Shown here piece by piece: positions 6,823 through 9,510 of a stretch of DNA of 9,510 nucleotides. The notes beneath the pieces were generated by a model that ran no database searches, had not been told where the DNA came from, and saw only the letters and a list, made by a program, of their open reading frames with translations. Every line of letters starts with the position of its first letter. Within the stretch, counting starts at the first letter, position 1. The stretch is from Deltaproteobacteria bacterium (GTDB taxonomy: Bacteria; Myxococcota_A; Polyangia; HGW-17): assembly GCA_003249585.1 (NCBI GenBank), contig QKIM01000234.1, forward strand, positions 1 through 9,510, written 5' to 3'. The translations under genes and the position numbers were made by a program.

Positions 6823-7488
6823 ATGACCACAGATCCCTTTCACATCCTCTTCGACATCAGCCTGCCGCTCTCGCCTCGAACGCTGCGGTATCAGGGAGAT
6901 CCGTCGCTGACGCTTACCGCCGGGGCGCACATCGATCGGGGAGACCCCTTCACCGTCTCGACACTCACTTTAGGGCTCCACACCGGGACGCACCTGGATT
7001 TTCCCTCGCATTTTCTTAAGGACGACCGGGATTCAAGCGCGTTCCAGCCGGACCGGTTCCTGCGGCAGGCCCTGGTCATCGACACCGGGGACGTCCCGGT
7101 GGTCTCGGCAGACTGCATGGACGGCGCCCCTGTCGCGGCTGGTGATGCGCTGCTGCTTCGGACATCGAACTCCCGACGAAGGCTCCTGCACCAGGACGCC
7201 CTGCGCGAGGAGGGCGTGGTCCTCTCGGCCGACGCTGCCCGGTGGTGTGTGGATGCCGGAGTCACCATGGTCGGCATCGACTGGCTCAGCGTGGATGGCC
7301 CCGATGGAGGGTTTCCTGTCCACCATATCCTTTTGGAGGCCGGCATACTCGTCCTCGAGGCCATCGATCTGGAGAAGGTCCCTGCCGGCCGCTATACGCT
7401 CATCGCCCTGCCCCTGGCACTGCAGGAGGCCGAGGCCAGCCCCGTGAGGGCCCTTCTTTTGCCCCCGGTCCACCGCGACCGGAGGTGA
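6823..7488 (+). CDS. Cyclase-family / kynurenine formamidase-like metallohydrolase
   Basis: The product has 221 residues, a normal length for the family, and no signal peptide, so it is cytoplasmic. It opens with the typical DISLPLSP and carries the hallmark metal-binding stretch HTGTHLDFPSH, with His53, His57, Asp59 and His63. The second half has GIDWLSVD, a likely further ligand pair His167 and Glu179, and the conserved ALPL and SPVRALLLPP ending. PF04199 members include KynB, which hydrolyses N-formylkynurenine in tryptophan breakdown, but also other amidases and cyclases. No tryptophan-pathway neighbour is present, so the substrate is left open. The ATG lies four bases after the repeat lipoprotein stop; its only Shine-Dalgarno-like bases (GAGG, 6817-6820) overlap that stop and sit two bases from the ATG, so translational coupling is likely. 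It ends four bases from the convergent methyltransferase gene. Confidence 0.88.
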   Translation: MTTDPFHILFDISLPLSPRTLRYQGDPSLTLTAGAHIDRGDPFTVSTLTLGLHTGTHLDFPSHFLKDDRDSSAFQPDRFLRQALVIDTGDVPVVSADCMDGAPVAAGDALLLRTSNSRRRLLHQDALREEGVVLSADAARWCVDAGVTMVGIDWLSVDGPDGGFPVHHILLEAGILVLEAIDLEKVPAGRYTLIALPLALQEAEASPVRALLLPPVHRDRR

Positions 7489-7492
7489 CACG

Positions 7493-8134
7493 CTACGGCA
7501 GGTGGAAGAGGATCACATTGCCGCCCAGAAAAACAGGGGCCACGCCCCACCGTCGCCCCACCCACAGGAAGGTGTCCCGTGAGAAGAAGCAGATGTGGCT
7601 GCGTTCGCGGATGTAGTGCCATCTTGTGAAAGCCTCCCGATCCGCCACCAGCCCCGTCATGAGACCGAGCCAGCCATCGGAGGCTACGAGGCGGCGCATG
7701 CGCTCCAGTTCCTCCAGCGGGTTGTGGCAATGCTCAAGGACCTCGGAGGAGGTGACAAAATCGTAGGTCTCGCCGAGGACGCTGGGGTCGGGGGCATAAA
7801 TGGGATCGTACAGGGCGACCCGATGACCGCGCTCCTCCATGAGGACCGAGAGGGTGGGCCCGGGGCCGCACCCGAAATCCAGCCCCCGACTCCCCGGTGA
7901 AAGACGCTCGAGCATGGGATCCGCCAGACCCCGCAGGAACCTGCGGTACCCCGGATCGGCGGGATCGTTTTGGTGCTTGTCGTACTCGCGACGTTCCTGA
8001 TCCCAGGTGAGCCAGTGCAGCCGCGCGGCAAACACGAGGGCGCACCGTGAACACCGGAGGTAGCTGCGTCGGGCGTCCTCGTGCCAGGAGATGACATCCT
8101 GGCTCTGGCACAGGGGACAAGGCTCACCGGTCAC
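7493..8134 (-). CDS. Zinc-ribbon class I SAM-dependent methyltransferase
   Basis: The product has 213 residues and starts with GTG. An N-terminal zinc-ribbon has two CxxC pairs (Cys6/Cys9 and Cys28/Cys31). The Rossmann methyltransferase domain follows: motif I DFGCGPG (86-92) binds SAM, Asp110 (ALYD) ends the second strand and probably contacts the ribose, and SSEVLEH (129-135) is the usual post-strand-4 motif of the Methyltransf_23-type group. The overall pattern, including EYDKHQNDP, GYRRFL, FTRWHY and HICFFS, is one I know from conserved bacterial zinc-ribbon methyltransferases of about 210 residues whose substrate is not established. The start overlaps the stop of the upstream membrane pseudokinase-like gene by four bases (GTGA), so the two are translationally coupled and may act together. 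Confidence 0.9.
   Translation of the reverse strand: MTGEPCPLCQSQDVISWHEDARRSYLRCSRCALVFAARLHWLTWDQERREYDKHQNDPADPGYRRFLRGLADPMLERLSPGSRGLDFGCGPGPTLSVLMEERGHRVALYDPIYAPDPSVLGETYDFVTSSEVLEHCHNPLEELERMRRLVASDGWLGLMTGLVADREAFTRWHYIRERSHICFFSRDTFLWVGRRWGVAPVFLGGNVILFHLP
8131..8134 (-). other. GTGA stop/start overlap joining the two minus-strand genes
   Basis: On the minus strand the GTG start of the methyltransferase (8134-8132) shares two bases with the TGA stop of the pseudokinase-like gene (8133-8131). This is the classic arrangement for termination-reinitiation. It supports the GTG as the true methyltransferase start and puts both genes in one operon. Confidence 0.85.
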
Positions 8135-9510
8135 GGTGCGGTTCTCTTCGGGCCGAAGAGGCCCGCCGTGAGATCAAAAGCAGCCTCGACACGACGGCCG
8201 CTGGAGGTCAGCGTAAAGGGATGCTCCCCGAAGAGGGTCTTCAACTGAACCTGGGCAAGGCCGGCGGCCTGCTCACTGTCCGTGACCGAAGCAAACACCA
8301 GCGCGGCAGTCAGCCGCGGGGCCCGGGGCCGATCCACAACACGGACCAGCACCGCCATGGGCAACACTCCACCGAAGAGGGGCACCCACAGGGAGGTGCG
8401 CCCGGGAATGGAGGGTGGGAGCTTCCAATACAGAAGGAGCAGCTCCCTGCCCGTCTCCCGCGGCTTGTATCCCGTCTGGGTCAGCAACTCTCCGGACAGC
8501 CCCGTGAGGGCCGGAGGCGTCTCGCCCTGGCGCAGCCTCGGATCGCTCCCTGGCGCCAGGCGCCAGGGGCTGAGCGTCTCGCCGTCACGCTCCTTGAGGA
8601 GCCTGCGGGAGATAAGGGTCCTTCTCCGAAGAGCGAAACGGGGATCCAGCTCAAAGGTGATCAGGCAGTCGACCCCAGCGGCGCATGGGTTCTTCCCATG
8701 AAGTCCCAGGGCGGTCTGGAGCTCCTCAAGGGAAAATCCAGCTCGTTGAAAGAGCGGCCTGGAGACGAAAAGATACCCTTCCCTGAGGCGAGAGAGCCAA
8801 TGCAGGGGGAACTGGGTGTCCCACGCCCCCGCATACCGCTCAACACGGATGGGGACGTGGGGAGCGACCCGTTTCTTGCGAGGTGCCACCTGCCTGGGGG
8901 ACCGCTTTGGAGGAGGAGCGTCCTTGAGCAGCCGCCCGGACAACCAGGCCACCCCCAGGGAGGCAAGGAAGAGGACAAGAACGAGCAGCCCCGTCCGCCG
9001 TTTCCAGGGCGCACGGGCCAGGGGCTCATCGGTTGCGGCGGCGCCGATCTGGTGCAGCCGCTCATAGGGTTCGATGGTCTGCCACAGCAGCACGCCGTCG
9101 TGATATTCTCCACTCTCCAGATCGGCCAACACCTCGGTGAACGCCGTGAATCCCCGGGCAGAAGACCGCGCTGGCAGCAACCCACGAAAGACTGCCGCAA
9201 GGTTGCGCAGATCATCGCTCATGGCCGCGGACCCGGTCAGGGCTGCGAACCGCACAAGGCGAATACTGTTTTCCGGCGGACCGTTCCCGCTTCGCGCGGT
9301 GGAGACGAAGAGCTGTTCCTCTCCGAAAAATCCGTGGGCATACCCGATACCATGGGCCAACGCGAGTGTCCGGACCGTCTCTCGAAACCAGGACCACACA
9401 AGCTCAGGGGAGATGTGGGCATATTTGAGTTTCCAGGCGGCCACGGGAATCTGCCCCTCGAAGACGTCCTCCTCGATGAGGAGCGTCTCGGGCGACGCGG
9501 TGAGCGCAAT
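8131..9510 (-). CDS. Membrane protein with degenerate Ser/Thr kinase (pseudokinase) domain, 5'-truncated
   Basis: The frame is open to the right edge, giving 459 visible residues with the N-terminus outside; a GTG at 9444 is internal to the same fold. Residues about 1-150 resemble the C-lobe of a Hanks-type kinase: ALAHGIGYAHGFFGEEQLFVS occupies the catalytic-loop region, but HRDxxxxN is HGFFGEEQ (59-66), and the DFG position reads RFA (87-89). SDDLRNLAAVFRGLL looks like the helix that follows. Both catalytic Asp residues are therefore absent. A hydrophobic helix (about 173-191, bases 8938-8994) follows WKRR, then a basic Pro-rich linker (PPPKRSPRQVAPRKKR) and an unrecognised domain of about 240 residues with only two cysteines. 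This fits a cytoplasmic pseudokinase anchored in the membrane with an extracytoplasmic sensor or effector domain (inference). It is coupled to the methyltransferase gene downstream. Confidence 0.75.
   Translation of the reverse strand: MALTASPETLLIEEDVFEGQIPVAAWKLKYAHISPELVWSWFRETVRTLALAHGIGYAHGFFGEEQLFVSTARSGNGPPENSIRLVRFAALTGSAAMSDDLRNLAAVFRGLLPARSSARGFTAFTEVLADLESGEYHDGVLLWQTIEPYERLHQIGAAATDEPLARAPWKRRTGLLVLVLFLASLGVAWLSGRLLKDAPPPKRSPRQVAPRKKRVAPHVPIRVERYAGAWDTQFPLHWLSRLREGYLFVSRPLFQRAGFSLEELQTALGLHGKNPCAAGVDCLITFELDPRFALRRRTLISRRLLKERDGETLSPWRLAPGSDPRLRQGETPPALTGLSGELLTQTGYKPRETGRELLLLYWKLPPSIPGRTSLWVPLFGGVLPMAVLVRVVDRPRAPRLTAALVFASVTDSEQAAGLAQVQLKTLFGEHPFTLTSSGRRVEAAFDLTAGLFGPKRTAP

Noticed and set aside
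4329..6830. An 833-codon open frame antisense to the repeat lipoprotein gene
   Set aside because: It is the mirror of GAC/GGC-rich repeats (GTC/GCC, giving Val/Ala strings). It has no domain and no start signal, and its openness follows from the repeat codon composition.
9442..9444. GTG at 9444 as the true start of the pseudokinase-like gene
   Set aside because: The frame stays open to the window edge, and the kinase-like fold needs more sequence upstream, so the gene is taken as truncated.

Overview
The window reads as GC-rich chromosomal DNA from a Myxococcota/Bradymonadota-type (former Deltaproteobacteria) bacterium. This is inferred from style, not from a database match: Asn-rich lipoprotein stalks, a CGDG/ECDG-type Cys-rich module, long arrays of CxNGxDDDGDG Asp/Cys repeats, and a Ser/Thr-kinase-like membrane protein. 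There are eight protein genes, no RNA genes, no CRISPR array and no insertion sequence. Genes are packed tightly; the only gap above 100 bases is 4233-4391.

Left part (+ strand): two tandem RCK (TrkA-N/TrkA-C) genes, the first cut by the window edge, probably the nucleotide- or ion-sensing gating units of a K+ channel or transporter. A good sigma70-like promoter follows, then two predicted exported proteins. The first is a lipoprotein with an Asn-rich stalk, a small Cys-rich module, a beta-sandwich and a lipin/LNS2-like HAD phosphatase domain. The second is a DUF3887-plus-alpha/beta-hydrolase protein whose nucleophile serine appears to be glycine.

Middle (+ strand): the 159-bp gap 4233-4391 holds an extended -10 promoter framed by a perfect 14-bp inverted repeat whose right arm contains the ribosome binding site of the next gene. 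That gene encodes an 808-residue lipoprotein built from 22 Ca-loop-like, four-cysteine repeats plus a 12-Cys C-terminal module. A cyclase/kynurenine-formamidase-family metallohydrolase begins four bases after its stop.

Right part (- strand): a convergent pair. The upstream gene, cut by the right edge, encodes a degenerate kinase domain (HRD to HGF, DFG to RFA), one membrane helix and an unrecognised C-terminal domain. Its stop overlaps the GTG start of a zinc-ribbon SAM methyltransferase by four bases. The methyltransferase and cyclase genes end four bases apart, tail to tail.

The strongest candidates for something undescribed are the membrane pseudokinase/methyltransferase pair, the inverted-repeat-framed promoter of the repeat lipoprotein, the serine-less hydrolase, and the lipin-like phosphatase on an exported stalk.
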